Positions 30,404-41,005 of a stretch of 64,000 nucleotides of DNA are shown piece by piece (positions within the stretch are counted from its first letter, which is position 1; each line of letters starts with the position of its first letter). Under the pieces are notes generated by a model. That model was given only the letters and a program-made list of their open reading frames with translations, searched no databases and was not told the DNA's origin. The stretch lies in assembly GCA_014084085.1 (NCBI GenBank), contig NPFB01000068.1:95008-159007 (forward strand), given 5' to 3'. The position numbers were made by a program, and so were the translations under genes. The stretch is from Hondaea fermentalgiana (taxonomy: Eukaryota; Sar; Bigyra; Thraustochytrida; Thraustochytriidae).

Positions 30404-31765
30404 GCGCGCATCGCGAGCAATGCGTGACATGAAACGCCACTACAAATGTACCATTGGGCTCAAAGTGAGTGAGCAAGCAAGCCAGCCAAGCCAGCCCAGC
30501 CAGCGCATCGACCACGTGTCTAACGTGCTGCTGCTGCTGCAGCTGCTGCTGCTGCCCTCTATCTACCGTTCTGACCAATCGTCGGTCAGTCCTCGTCATA
30601 TCTTACGACACATGACGTTCACACGAAAGCCACATCCCCATCCCACAAACCACACCGTCCTTATATATATTGTAAGGCCTATCGAGCCTCTCGCATCGCT
30701 GCGAGCGGGCTGATGGCGCCCATCTGCACATCACACCAAGACAACACGAAACGCTGCAAACAAAGAGCGCTCGTCACGATCTGAATTCCAGGTCGCCCCA
30801 AACCCGACGCGGGTATTGGCGCGACATTTTCATGAATCACCCTTTATCCCCGCGAGTCCACGGCGCTGGCCGCGTCCGTCACACGCGGGGAGGACAATTT
30901 TTTCACTCTTTTCAAAATATAGTAAGTCGAGGCAGCACATTCGCTGCGTCTCGCTCCCTCGAATTTCTGTCCACCAAGACATCCCGTCTGGGTCCCTCGC
31001 AGCGCAAGCGTCTGTACACATGAAAAGAGAAAAGTCTTTTCCGGACGCTTTTGTCGTCCTGCGCCCTGTTCCAAAGTAAACACATCTACCCCTCTTTAGT
31101 ACCTCTTTTCCGTTGCGCTGACATACATGCATAGCGACATACAACATGTCGTAAGCCTCTTGCTCGCGGCAACTTCGGCTGCAGAAACCCGACTGATTCT
31201 GATTAGATTACAATCGCACATTCGCAGATGATTGAAGGAAGGCCACGCACTCTCTTGTTTTCACAACCAAAAGATCCTTGCTTTTGTCCTTCAGGCCTAG
31301 GCCTTTCATCCATCCACATCCTCACAAAAAGAAAAATTAGACTTCCTTTCCTTGGCCTTTTGTTGTTTCTTCGCTGCTGGCCGTCGAAACACGAGGACGG
31401 TAGCTGTGACTTTTGATCAGCAAGCCAGACAACCTGTCTCAAAGAACGTATGACACAAAGGCGAGAGGTTTTCAAGGTCCACCAAAACGCGCGCGACCAT
31501 CCCTTTCTTTTTCGTCCATGACGATAACCCGTGCTTTTCTCTTTCATTCACGAGACTATCACTTTCGAAGTAGGCCTAGTTCCTTGAAAGTTGTACTCGA
31601 ATCACGAAAGGCGAGGCCAACAACCCACAAGCAACAGCACCGATCTCCCCTCCCGGTCTCCCTCTGACCCGACCAATGGTCCCCTTTCTTTCTGCCCACG
31701 GATGCGCCTCTCTCTGTGACCATCACATCGTCGGTGCCCGGCCGTGGCGCAGCGCGCAGGCGGGA

Positions 31766-31819
31766 GCGCAAGTGGAGCAAAGGGCGACGCGCAAGTGGCC
31801 CAGGCGCGCGCGCAAGTGG
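31766..31819. promoter_or_regulatory. Three copies of GCGCAAGTGG upstream of the UBR1-like gene
   Basis: Exact 10-mers occur at 31766-31775, 31789-31798 and 31810-31819, about 0.9 kb before the start at 32720. Two more copies, as CCACTTGCGC, lie upstream of RAD23 (42929, 42972). The core CACTTG is an E-box. A regulatory role is inferred. Confidence 0.4.
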
Positions 31820-32020
31820 CCCATCCGACCGATAGCGCTGTGAGGGCCCGCGGATAGGCGACTTGCGAGCGCGAAGAACGCTCCTGTCAAATCGGGCAAG
31901 CGAGCAGAGGAGAGATAGTAGTAGTAGATTAAAATCCCTCGGGACGAGGAGCGGGCGGGCGGGCGGGCCTGCTGGCGCGGCGGGTGTCGCGCGCGACTCG
32001 GAGCGAGGCAGACGCCTTCG

Positions 32021-32023
<3 letters not shown>

Positions 32024-32053
<30 letters not shown>

Positions 32054-32064
32054 CTGCTTGCGGG
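32024..32064. repeat. TTGC tetranucleotide repeat
   Basis: About nine imperfect copies of CTTG/TTGC. The same unit, inverted, recurs at 55619-55640. Confidence 0.85.
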
Positions 32065-32719
32065 CGGTTCTTTCTTCGGACATTCGTACATCCATCCGCC
32101 GATCGAAGGCAAACTCTGGCCTTCACCATCCACCGCGCCATTCGCCCAGCCGAACGAACAACCACCCCACCCCGACCGTGACGTTGCTTGGTCAAACCGC
32201 ACGGACGTGACAACGGGTCGCGGCTGGCGAATCAGCGCGTGCCTAGGCGCAGAGGTAGTTACAAAGCACGGCGCGAAAGGAGAAGACTGGTGGGGCTCGA
32301 GCTTTCGCCTTTCTCGTTTCAGAAGCGCAAAGCAGCAGCGACAGCAAGCCACAAGCACCTTTTCTCTCTCTTTCCTCCTGCTGCGTGGGCACATCTTCTT
32401 CGTCTTCGTCACAAACTTTGTCAGACATCAGAGTCGAGTCGAGTCGCGAGTCAAGTCGAGTCGCAAATCCAAAGCTGCGACGGAAAAAAAGAAGAAAGAA
32501 GAGGGTGCCGCGGCACCGACCTGACCTCATTCGGCCAATCCACCCTAACTCCGGCCACCAGCGCAATCACTCGCCGGCGCCAAAGCGTACGTAAACAAAA
32601 ACGTGAACAGCCGAGATCAGGTTCCGTGGTGCTGCAAAAGGGACAGCGGACGAGAAAACCCCAACTCGGTCCTGGTCATCCTTTCGTTCTTTTCTGCAAA
32701 TACATCAACGCAGACAAAC

Positions 32720-35700
32720 ATGCGGGCCTCCTCGACGCGTGGCAGTTCCGTGTCAGTATCCTCGGGCGGGCAAAACCCATCCGAGGCCGCTGCAATGCTC
32801 GCAATCCGACACCAAATCGCACTTTTGGGCCAAAAGACGACACGCCAGGAAAGCTTCACCAATACCGAGGTAACTACCGTCGCAGGGGAGGCCCTCGGCC
32901 TCTCTGGCCAGAAAAGCGTCGCAGCCTGCCTCAACGAGCTGCTTTTCTCGCGTTCGCCTCGCGGTCCACCAGGGACACCGGTCCTGCGCGGATCCGAGGG
33001 CGTGCGCAAGCTCAAACGTGAAAACAGACAAGAACGTTGCGGTAAACTCTTCCGGGAGGGCGACCTGGCCTACAACTGCCTCACCTGCCAAGTCGATAGC
33101 ACCTGTGTCATTTGCCAAGAGTGCTTTGACGAAAGCGATCACACAGGCCACGAGGTCACATTTCACCGCACCGATCCCGGCGGTTGCTGCGATTGCGGCG
33201 ACGAAGAGGCGTGGGCACCGTCCGGATTCTGCTCTCGTCACGGCGCGCACAACCTGGCGGCTTCTGCAGACAACGACGCGACCACGGACGCAAGAGACAA
33301 TCTTCCACCTGGCGTACGTGTCCAATTCGAAGCCATTCTCGACGCCGTCTTTGCAAATGTGCAACAGGGTTTGTCAGAAGTCTTCAAATCCTACACACGC
33401 GAGTTTGACAGAGCGGACGTCGCCGCACCCGAGGATCTCGTTTCCGAGCCCGACTCCCTCAACGTCGTGCTCAACAACGACGATGTGCACACCTTTGAAG
33501 AAGTGCAGCAAGCGTTGGCCCGCCTTCGGCCCGATGTCACCCTCTCTGGGCCCGCAATCATCGAAAAGACCAGCATGATAGACAAACATGGTCGTGCTCC
33601 CGTTTTCAAAGTGAAATTTTCCAATCACGATGAGCTTGTCAAGGGTCTGGAAGTCGCGCATCGCGTTCGAAAACACTTGGACACTGCAGGTCTGCTTGTG
33701 TGCATTTCGCGCGGCGTCCAACTTACCTTTGAGCGCCGTGCCGTAGCTGGTCTTGCCTGGGTCCTCGAGATGGCGCAGCTTTCCCAGGGCCTCGCGCGCT
33801 GCGTCGTCGAGCGCTTCATCTCTCCGCCAGTACACGATATCGTTGATACTGTACACGCTGAGGCCTACATGCGCGCAAAATGCGGCGAAACGCACTACTG
33901 GCCTCAGGACGGCGGCCCCTCACACGTCCCCGACGCCCTTTCTGACCAGCGTTTGTCCATCGTGGAGACTGCTCTCAAGTATGACGTCCTCCTTCCCAAA
34001 CAATTTGCAAAGCATTTGCAAAGCCTCTGGCTCGGTCTTCTTACGCACGTTGACTTTAAACAAACGCTCGGCTCCGCATTCATGACCTTTCATCGGCACA
34101 TGGTCTCTGCTTTCAGCAACGGCCTTGGAACTGCGCAAGAGACCTTTGGCGGGCTCTCTGTGCAGCTTCTCACCGTGCCGAGTGTTATTCAGCGCATTGA
34201 AAATGAGTTTCGCGAGCGTGGAAAAGATGTGGTGGTCGAGTCCCTCGATACCATTAAAAACTTTTTGCTGAGCTGCTGCTGCAAGGTCAACGCCGACTGG
34301 GCGACCCCGGACGGCCCCGTTCGCCGCCTCGCCCAATTTGATTTTGCCGAGAGCACGGGGATTAATCACGAGCGCTACATGCACGCCATTTTCGACGCCC
34401 GATACGTCATGCGACTTGTCAAACATCCTCTTGTTGATGCAGAGGACATGACGCAATTCAAGCGCTTACGCGCATTTCTTGGCGCGATTGCCATCGCGCA
34501 GCGCATGAACCCGCAGCGTCGTCACCAGGGCGCCGAACATGTCCTCCAAGAAACAAACGACTGGATTCGAGCCTTCAAGCTCAGCATGGCTCTCCACAAT
34601 ATCATCCGGCTCGGTTCGCAGCAGGTCGGCGCGGGCATCGCGAGCCTCGCCGCGTCTCAAAACAGGGTGTCGCTTCTGGAGCTAGTGCATGATGTGGGTA
34701 AGTTGTCTTACGAACACAGTTTTCTCTGGCATCACGACGAGATTGTCGCGCGCCCTCACGTGCACGAGGGGCCAAACAAGTTTGTAGTCCAGACAGCCAT
34801 GCATGACCCCCCGCAATGCACGCTCGTCGCAGCTGATGCAGCCACGGATGCGCCCAGCGACGCTTCTCCGAGCGTTGGACCCATTTCTCCAGCGGAATTG
34901 CGCTTCCCTTGCGTAAGTTGTGAGAATCTCGACCCTACTCTCCCTGCTTTTACAAATTTCATTTGTAAAGGCGACGTCTTCCGGGGTGCGCACGTCTCAC
35001 ATCATCTTCCCGTTCATCGCTTCTTTGCTTCTGTTGTCCGGGCCTTGGCCGTCGCAGTCGAACGCTACCCTGCCAAGTTTAATGATGGCGCAATTTCACT
35101 CGAAAATGCACTGCATCAAGCCTTGCATCTTCGGAATAGGGCTTCGCCTGCGAGCAAGGACATCAACTTTGACCAATTTTCCGAAGACGTCTTGCGGGTC
35201 GTCGCCACGAACGCGCAGGTCGGGGCCCAGCTCTGGCGTCGCACCGGGATGACAATGGACAATATTCTCACCAACTACAAGGGCGTTTGCGCGACTTCAA
35301 TGTACCAGTGTGACGTGAGCTTTCTTCAGATCGCTGTGGCGGTGCAGGGCGCCGATCGTGTCGTCTTCCTCTTGCTCGACAAATTTGGGCTCAGACCCTA
35401 CATTAGTTCGGGGTCTCGCAGCGACGCAGTCAGCGCGCTTCCTGGGAGCGACCTACACAACTCATACGGCCAATTGCTTGATGAGCTCTTGCGCCTGTTG
35501 GTACACATGTCCACAGAAATCCCGGTAGCTCGTGGCGCGGGGCGTGCTGCTGTGCGGCGCGAGGTCATCCATGCTCTTGCTGCCTCGGAAACGAATTGTA
35601 CATTTTCGAGGGTCATGGGCAGTGTGCGCAACGCGCGAATCGCCATGTCAGATGGGCCACCCGAAGCCACTGCTGCCAATGAGGATGGGGCCGCTTCGAG

Positions 35701-38700
35701 CCAGAGTCCTGCAACGTCTTCTCCCGAGGCAGATGTCATGGAAGAGAGCTACTGGGTGTCGGCAAGCGAAGTCGAAAACATGCTAGATCTCGTTGCTAAC
35801 CGCCACGGATCCGCGTCGAGCACTTCAGTGTCATATTCACTCAAGAGCGAGTGCTGGGACGAAGTCGACCCGTTGTACTGGAATGTTTCCCGGCAACATG
35901 AGGAGCTTGTAGCGGAGCGACTGTCCAAAGCAAACGATGACATGGGCCGCGAAAGCTGGCCCATGGTGGGCACGCCGCCAGGCCCGCCTGTACGAGTCTT
36001 TGCTGCGGCGCGTCTCATTCCGTGGAGCCGGACCGTTCAGCAACAAATCATTGGTCAAGTCTGCGTCGACGTTTTCCGTGCAGCGCATGTCGCGGTCGTG
36101 CGGCTCTCCAAGGCAGAGAGCAAGCCATATGGTCTTGAAGCCTCGAGCCACTCGCTCCCTGCCGAGACTGTTACGCACACTGCCAAGGTACCCCCGGGGC
36201 TCTTGTACACCGTGCTGCACATGATCACCCTCGCGATGCACACTGCCGACGCGCTCGGCACAAGTGAAGCCACTAGTCGCGAACGTATGTTGCTTGCTTG
36301 CAACCTGAGTCTGGTCGAAATCGTTGTCAATCTGGAAGCGCTTTTCACGAGTGAAGGTCAGGACGAGAAGGTGGCAAACCTGCGTTGGTGCAGTGATCAG
36401 CTTGCGCTGCGTCATCCCAAAGCGATTCACGTTTTGCGTGAAGCGCTCAGTCTTGCTTCCACACCCCCGCAGATCTCAGTTGACCACACGGACTCCGAAA
36501 TGCTTGCTGGAAATGTCTCTCCAAACGCCGCCATGAGTGTCGACACACCAATTCCTCTCGAAGACGTGGAACTCGCGCTTCATTCTCAGCGTTCAAGCAC
36601 CGGTGCCAAGGGCGATGTCAAAATGCACGAGTCGAACGACGGAGGAAGTGATTTTGACGCGCAGGAGGGGCGTTCGAGCAAAGAAGAACACGAAGGAGGC
36701 GAGACCGCAGACTCGAAAAAGAAGAAAAAGAAGAAGAAAGTCAAGGGCGCGAAAAAGAAGCAGAAACGTGACCGGGGCGCGGAAGCTCAAAAAGCTGCCA
36801 TGGCGCGCATGGAGGCCGCGCAGGCTCGCGCACTTGAACGTATGGGCGGAGAAGGCGCTTTCACCGAGGATGCGGTGCATGAAGAAAATTACTGCGTGCT
36901 CTGTCACGAACATTTGCAGAAAAAACAATACGCCTTTCTAGGCTATGTGCGCGGCTCCGCCTGGGGAAATGTTCTTCCTTTGCTGCCCGGTGAAACTTGT
37001 CCTCCCGAGGTTCTCTCGACACCGCGTAAGCCCGCCGGGTGGATGCATAATGTAGAGGACCAGTCGGATGCTGATCTCTCGGGAGAACGCGAAACGCATG
37101 GTCTCGCTCACGCGGGCGGCGTTTCACGCCGACGAAACGAAGCGGCAAGACAAACAGCTGCCGGCGCGACAGATGGCGACATGGATTGGACCCTTGCCAA
37201 CGATAACATGGAGGGTGACCATGCCGATGACGACGACGACGATGACGAAGGAGATGTCTTTGGCGTGGATATGGAGTTCGAAGACGACTTTGGCGGATTC
37301 GCTGAAGTCATGAACGAGATCGCCGACGATGATGAGGAATTAGGCGAGGACATTTATGAGAACGCCAGTGACGATGGAGACGAAGATGCGGGAAATGGAA
37401 ACGAGATTGGACGCATTACGCTTGGCGCAGGCACTGGCGCCCGTGCAGGGGTCGGTCAAGATCAGGGAGCTCAGATCGACGGCGATGCGTTACGACGCAA
37501 CTTTCTGCAGTTTGGAGACATCTTTGACGCGGCAACAGGACGTTTGCAACCCGATCCTGGAGAGATGATTGCGGCCATACATCGCGCCGCGCGCCAAGGC
37601 GAGGGCCAGGGCGCCACGCCAGGGCGCCAGGATCAAGGAGACGCTCCTGGAGGTATCGATGATGCTGATGTCCACGGCCAAGTGGCGAATGTGCACATTG
37701 CGCAGCGTATTCAACACATGGTTGCCCACATGATCCGGGAGCAACAACAGACGCGCAGCAGCACGAGAAAAGAGCAAGTTGTCCTTGAGAACCCTGAGCA
37801 CGTGGTACCCGCGTCTCAACGAGATGTTTACGTTGGGTTCTGCTCGCATGCCATGCACGTGGAGTGCTTGCAGACGTACATTGCCTCGCTGCGCAGCAGA
37901 GGGGGCTGGCCTTCGGTCGCCCCATTGCCCAATGTGGCGGAGCACGAGTTTCTTTGCCCCATGTGCAAGTCGCTTTCCAACGTCATTCTGCCCCATATCC
38001 CGGAGGCGCGGGCCCCTGTGGAAAAGAGGCGACGTGTGTCTTCGTCTTCCGCGACGCCGCACGAGATGGTGAGGTTCATCACTGGCGAACTCGACGGCCT
38101 CGATGCTCGAGACCTGAGTTTCAAGGCTCGGGCAGATATCGAGACATTCGCAGATATGCTGCACATGACCTACAAGTCGCCAACGGCGGAAGATCTAAGT
38201 TTGGCTGCAAGTAATCGCCGATCGATGCGCTCACCGCGAACACTCGTCGCTGCGGAAAAGTCGGATCGCCTGCTGGGCTTGTGGAAGGCACTTGGGTTCT
38301 CGCTTCGAGCTCAAGCAAGCGTTCGGCAGCCTGCCTGTGGTGACGATGACTCGAATGCCAGTTTTCGCCAGCTCACAGAACGCGTACAAGGAACAAAGAA
38401 ACAATGGCTTTCAATGCTTCGCGCAGCGAGCGTTCTCATGCACGAGCCCGCGCAAGCTGCGGGCGGAAGTGCGGGGTCTTCTCTTGACAACCGTGGAGAC
38501 ACGGCCAATTCTCCGACGTATTCCCAAGCTGGAGTTGGAGCGTCCTTCTTGACTGATTCCTTTCGTGCTACGCTGCGCGGGCTTACGTCGTCTTCTTCCT
38601 CTTCCTCTTCCTCTTCCTCCGTTTCCACCCCCTCCTCGCCTTCTGCCCCGCCGGGTGGCGACGTAGGTTCAGGCGCGAGCGCTCAATCTTCTTCGGTGGC

Positions 38701-40252
38701 GTCGGCCTTTCCTCGGCGCACGCCTGGCTTTGGAGAAGGAATGGGCGCAACTGCCTCAAGTGCGGCGAACCGTGAACGATCTTCCTCGCTGTCCGAGGCC
38801 TTGGGACGTCTCCGCTCGCCGTTCAATCTTTCATTCCTGGGATCGTTTGGACGCCGTGGTCAAGATGGCCCCGTGGCTGCGTCAGATAGCAGCGAAGGGC
38901 CATCGCGTCCGACGAGTAGTCTGAGCTCTGGAGGCAAGGGCCCACGCGGCCGTGATGATCCCGAAAGTACTGCTTCGAACGGCGTCGCCGAAGCACTCTT
39001 TGAGATGCTGTCTCGTGGCCGCACGCGCCGCTGTAAGGAGCTGTGTGCCGGCCTTGCACCAGGGAAAAGAATGCGAGTCACTCTGGTCCTCGACGATGAC
39101 TTGGAGTCCTTGGTCGCGCCCACGTTGATCAAGGCTACACGTCGAGCTACGCGCGTGGACGGCGCTGGGTCCTTCGAGCTAGCAGTGGGCGATCGCGTCA
39201 TGGACATTGATACTGAGCGCAACACCATGGTTGTGGAGCGGGAAATTATTCCCGATGGTGTCTTGCTTAATATGGCCGATCCGGTAACGCTGACTGTGGC
39301 CCTGCTCAGTGCACTCCCCGCACCACTTTACATTCGAGCCGTGCGCGCAGTAGCCATGGCAACGCTTGTGCAAGGCGTTATGGAGGCACCTTCTGTGGGT
39401 GTCTGCGAAAAGTGCCACGACTCGCGCAAATTTGCCATGGCAGAAGGCTGGGTGCCCGCGTTGCGGCGTGTGGCGCCCGAGGCCACGGCGGACCACGTGT
39501 ACTATGCTCTCTATGTAAAACTTGCAAGGTTTTTGCGCGCCTCTGTCCTGCTTTTAGCAGTGGCTTCAGAGGCCAAGGACGCCTCTGAATTCATTGAGCT
39601 CGACGAATACGCTACCGATGAAACCGAAGCATTGTGGATGCGTTTTCTCGGCTTGCCTTCGATTGGGGAGATGACGAATTCGGGTGAGCTCATGGAAATC
39701 ATCGAGCGCTGGAAGAGTACGATAGGCGCTCAGCCATCGGTGCCCGAGAGCCAACTCTTGGTGCACCCGTGCTGCCTGGATCAGACAAGATTGCGACTCG
39801 TATCACTGCCCACAAACTACGAGCAGCTGCTCAAGATTGTCCGACGCAGCGCGAAATGCCCGACGACGGGAAGAGTGACTTCACGACCGGCGCTCTGTCT
39901 TCGTTGCGGAATGGTGGTCTGCGCAACGGAAAAGTGCTGTAGTCGTAATGGCATTGGTCCCGGGACCCTGCACGCCCAATCGTGTGGAGGTGGATCGGGT
40001 GCCTTTCTTCTTGTGCAGCGTTGCATCGTTATGCTGGTACATGGTGTGCACCAGGCGCGGATGAGCGCACCATATGTGGATAGTCATGGTGAGGTTGATG
40101 ACTTTCTGTCGCGTGGCCGCCCTCTTCGCTTTCACGAGCCTGCGTTCAAAGCTCTGCAGTTTATTTGCAGTAACAATGAGATATGCCACAAGGTGGTCTC
40201 TCAGCTTACGATGCAAGAACTCCGGCCCCGTCAACACTCGGTACGGTTCTAG
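32720..40252 (+). CDS. UBR1-type N-recognin, RING E3 ubiquitin ligase
   Basis: Recognises N-terminal degrons and ubiquitinates the substrate. The first in-frame ATG is 32720, giving 2510 residues. Domains in order: UBR-box zinc fold at about residues 106-175 (CGKLFREGDLAYNC, CVICQECF, GGCCDCGDEEAW, FCSRHG), the site for basic N-termini; a ClpS-like domain from about 246 (VVLNNDDVHTFEEV), the site for bulky hydrophobic N-termini; a long helical body; a split RING-H2 (YCVLCHEH near 1390, then FCSHAMHVECLQTY and EFLCPMCKSLSN near 1706-1755); and the C-terminal UBR autoinhibitory cap (CLRCGMVVCATEKCC, HAQSCGGGSGAFLLV). A Lys-rich block near 1335, a very acidic block near 1495-1560 and a poly-Ser run near 1957 are low-complexity insertions. 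The single exon of 7.5 kb is unbroken. Confidence 0.93.
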   Translation: MRASSTRGSSVSVSSGGQNPSEAAAMLAIRHQIALLGQKTTRQESFTNTEVTTVAGEALGLSGQKSVAACLNELLFSRSPRGPPGTPVLRGSEGVRKLKRENRQERCGKLFREGDLAYNCLTCQVDSTCVICQECFDESDHTGHEVTFHRTDPGGCCDCGDEEAWAPSGFCSRHGAHNLAASADNDATTDARDNLPPGVRVQFEAILDAVFANVQQGLSEVFKSYTREFDRADVAAPEDLVSEPDSLNVVLNNDDVHTFEEVQQALARLRPDVTLSGPAIIEKTSMIDKHGRAPVFKVKFSNHDELVKGLEVAHRVRKHLDTAGLLVCISRGVQLTFERRAVAGLAWVLEMAQLSQGLARCVVERFISPPVHDIVDTVHAEAYMRAKCGETHYWPQDGGPSHVPDALSDQRLSIVETALKYDVLLPKQFAKHLQSLWLGLLTHVDFKQTLGSAFMTFHRHMVSAFSNGLGTAQETFGGLSVQLLTVPSVIQRIENEFRERGKDVVVESLDTIKNFLLSCCCKVNADWATPDGPVRRLAQFDFAESTGINHERYMHAIFDARYVMRLVKHPLVDAEDMTQFKRLRAFLGAIAIAQRMNPQRRHQGAEHVLQETNDWIRAFKLSMALHNIIRLGSQQVGAGIASLAASQNRVSLLELVHDVGKLSYEHSFLWHHDEIVARPHVHEGPNKFVVQTAMHDPPQCTLVAADAATDAPSDASPSVGPISPAELRFPCVSCENLDPTLPAFTNFICKGDVFRGAHVSHHLPVHRFFASVVRALAVAVERYPAKFNDGAISLENALHQALHLRNRASPASKDINFDQFSEDVLRVVATNAQVGAQLWRRTGMTMDNILTNYKGVCATSMYQCDVSFLQIAVAVQGADRVVFLLLDKFGLRPYISSGSRSDAVSALPGSDLHNSYGQLLDELLRLLVHMSTEIPVARGAGRAAVRREVIHALAASETNCTFSRVMGSVRNARIAMSDGPPEATAANEDGAASSQSPATSSPEADVMEESYWVSASEVENMLDLVANRHGSASSTSVSYSLKSECWDEVDPLYWNVSRQHEELVAERLSKANDDMGRESWPMVGTPPGPPVRVFAAARLIPWSRTVQQQIIGQVCVDVFRAAHVAVVRLSKAESKPYGLEASSHSLPAETVTHTAKVPPGLLYTVLHMITLAMHTADALGTSEATSRERMLLACNLSLVEIVVNLEALFTSEGQDEKVANLRWCSDQLALRHPKAIHVLREALSLASTPPQISVDHTDSEMLAGNVSPNAAMSVDTPIPLEDVELALHSQRSSTGAKGDVKMHESNDGGSDFDAQEGRSSKEEHEGGETADSKKKKKKKKVKGAKKKQKRDRGAEAQKAAMARMEAAQARALERMGGEGAFTEDAVHEENYCVLCHEHLQKKQYAFLGYVRGSAWGNVLPLLPGETCPPEVLSTPRKPAGWMHNVEDQSDADLSGERETHGLAHAGGVSRRRNEAARQTAAGATDGDMDWTLANDNMEGDHADDDDDDDEGDVFGVDMEFEDDFGGFAEVMNEIADDDEELGEDIYENASDDGDEDAGNGNEIGRITLGAGTGARAGVGQDQGAQIDGDALRRNFLQFGDIFDAATGRLQPDPGEMIAAIHRAARQGEGQGATPGRQDQGDAPGGIDDADVHGQVANVHIAQRIQHMVAHMIREQQQTRSSTRKEQVVLENPEHVVPASQRDVYVGFCSHAMHVECLQTYIASLRSRGGWPSVAPLPNVAEHEFLCPMCKSLSNVILPHIPEARAPVEKRRRVSSSSATPHEMVRFITGELDGLDARDLSFKARADIETFADMLHMTYKSPTAEDLSLAASNRRSMRSPRTLVAAEKSDRLLGLWKALGFSLRAQASVRQPACGDDDSNASFRQLTERVQGTKKQWLSMLRAASVLMHEPAQAAGGSAGSSLDNRGDTANSPTYSQAGVGASFLTDSFRATLRGLTSSSSSSSSSSSVSTPSSPSAPPGGDVGSGASAQSSSVASAFPRRTPGFGEGMGATASSAANRERSSSLSEALGRLRSPFNLSFLGSFGRRGQDGPVAASDSSEGPSRPTSSLSSGGKGPRGRDDPESTASNGVAEALFEMLSRGRTRRCKELCAGLAPGKRMRVTLVLDDDLESLVAPTLIKATRRATRVDGAGSFELAVGDRVMDIDTERNTMVVEREIIPDGVLLNMADPVTLTVALLSALPAPLYIRAVRAVAMATLVQGVMEAPSVGVCEKCHDSRKFAMAEGWVPALRRVAPEATADHVYYALYVKLARFLRASVLLLAVASEAKDASEFIELDEYATDETEALWMRFLGLPSIGEMTNSGELMEIIERWKSTIGAQPSVPESQLLVHPCCLDQTRLRLVSLPTNYEQLLKIVRRSAKCPTTGRVTSRPALCLRCGMVVCATEKCCSRNGIGPGTLHAQSCGGGSGAFLLVQRCIVMLVHGVHQARMSAPYVDSHGEVDDFLSRGRPLRFHEPAFKALQFICSNNEICHKVVSQLTMQELRPRQHSVRF

Positions 40253-41005
40253 GCTTGCAAATCACTGCACACGAAGTAATGTAAAATCTTCGACCTGTTT
40301 TCTGAGCACAAAGATCTTGTTTGTATTGTTAACGTAAAACCACAAAGCAACAAAGATTACTCTATGTTCTACCTTGACGCGTTTGCTCGCGGTATCTCGA
40401 CTTGCATCCGCATTTGTTTCGACCAGAGCAAAATCGTCACGGGTCGCGGTTGGGCAAGAATTTCTTTCTGTCACGGAGATGTCGAATGCCACACGCGCAC
40501 ACTCACACTAATGCCCAACATGTACACTGTCGCTTGCCAGCTGACTTCCGCTCTTCTCATGCATCTTATGAGATGCGCAAAGCTCATGCACACAGTCGTA
40601 CTCGTGGACGCGGACAAGCACTTTCAAGGCGTTACGACTCATCTCTAGTCTCGTTTACAGACGTTTATCGGGACTGCGCAAACAAAGGAAGACGAAGACG
40701 GCTTCGTTTTGCACGAAAGAGACCATTTCGCAGTGGGAAAAGAAGCTTCTTTTTTTGAGGAGCAGTCGTCAACCTTCGCTGCCCGCTCGTCTTTTAGTCT
40801 CGAAGACGAAACGATGAGAGCGCCTGCACCCTGGCCTGATGTTGTTCATAGCATGGCTTCTCTGTGCCAAGTGGTAAAGCCAATTTCTCTTCAACTCTGT
40901 TTTCAAGAAATCAAAAAGGGATTGGATTTGATTTGGCTTCCTCCGTTCGACATCAGAGAACAGGAACGTAGAGTAAAAAAAAAAAGAAAAGAAAAAGCTT
41001 CACAT
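40253..41005. other. Convergent spacer, UBR1-like / RAD23
   Basis: About 750 bases of 3' flanking sequence. The apparent small frames are without motifs. A-rich runs occur near 40975-40992, just past the RAD23 stop. Confidence 0.55.

Larger units (their letters stand above)
30404..32719. other. Intergenic region upstream of the UBR1-like gene
   Basis: About 2.3 kb without a supported gene. It contains a CTG run (30528-30552), TATATATA near 30664, AGGCCTAGGCCT (31293-31304), TAGGCCTAG (31571-31579), three GCGCAAGTGG sites (31766, 31789, 31810), a TTGC tetranucleotide array (32024-32064) and GAGTC repeats (32431-32463). Confidence 0.55.

Noticed and set aside
29502..30432. Frames running through the N gap with poly-Ser, poly-Leu or poly-Gln
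   Set aside because: They are translations of the CAG repeat and of undetermined bases. The short gene at 30056 is the only frame here with normal composition.
36700..36780. Lys-rich run in the UBR1-like protein as a possible assembly error
   Set aside because: The frame stays open through it and conserved RING motifs follow in the same frame, so it is treated as a real low-complexity insertion.
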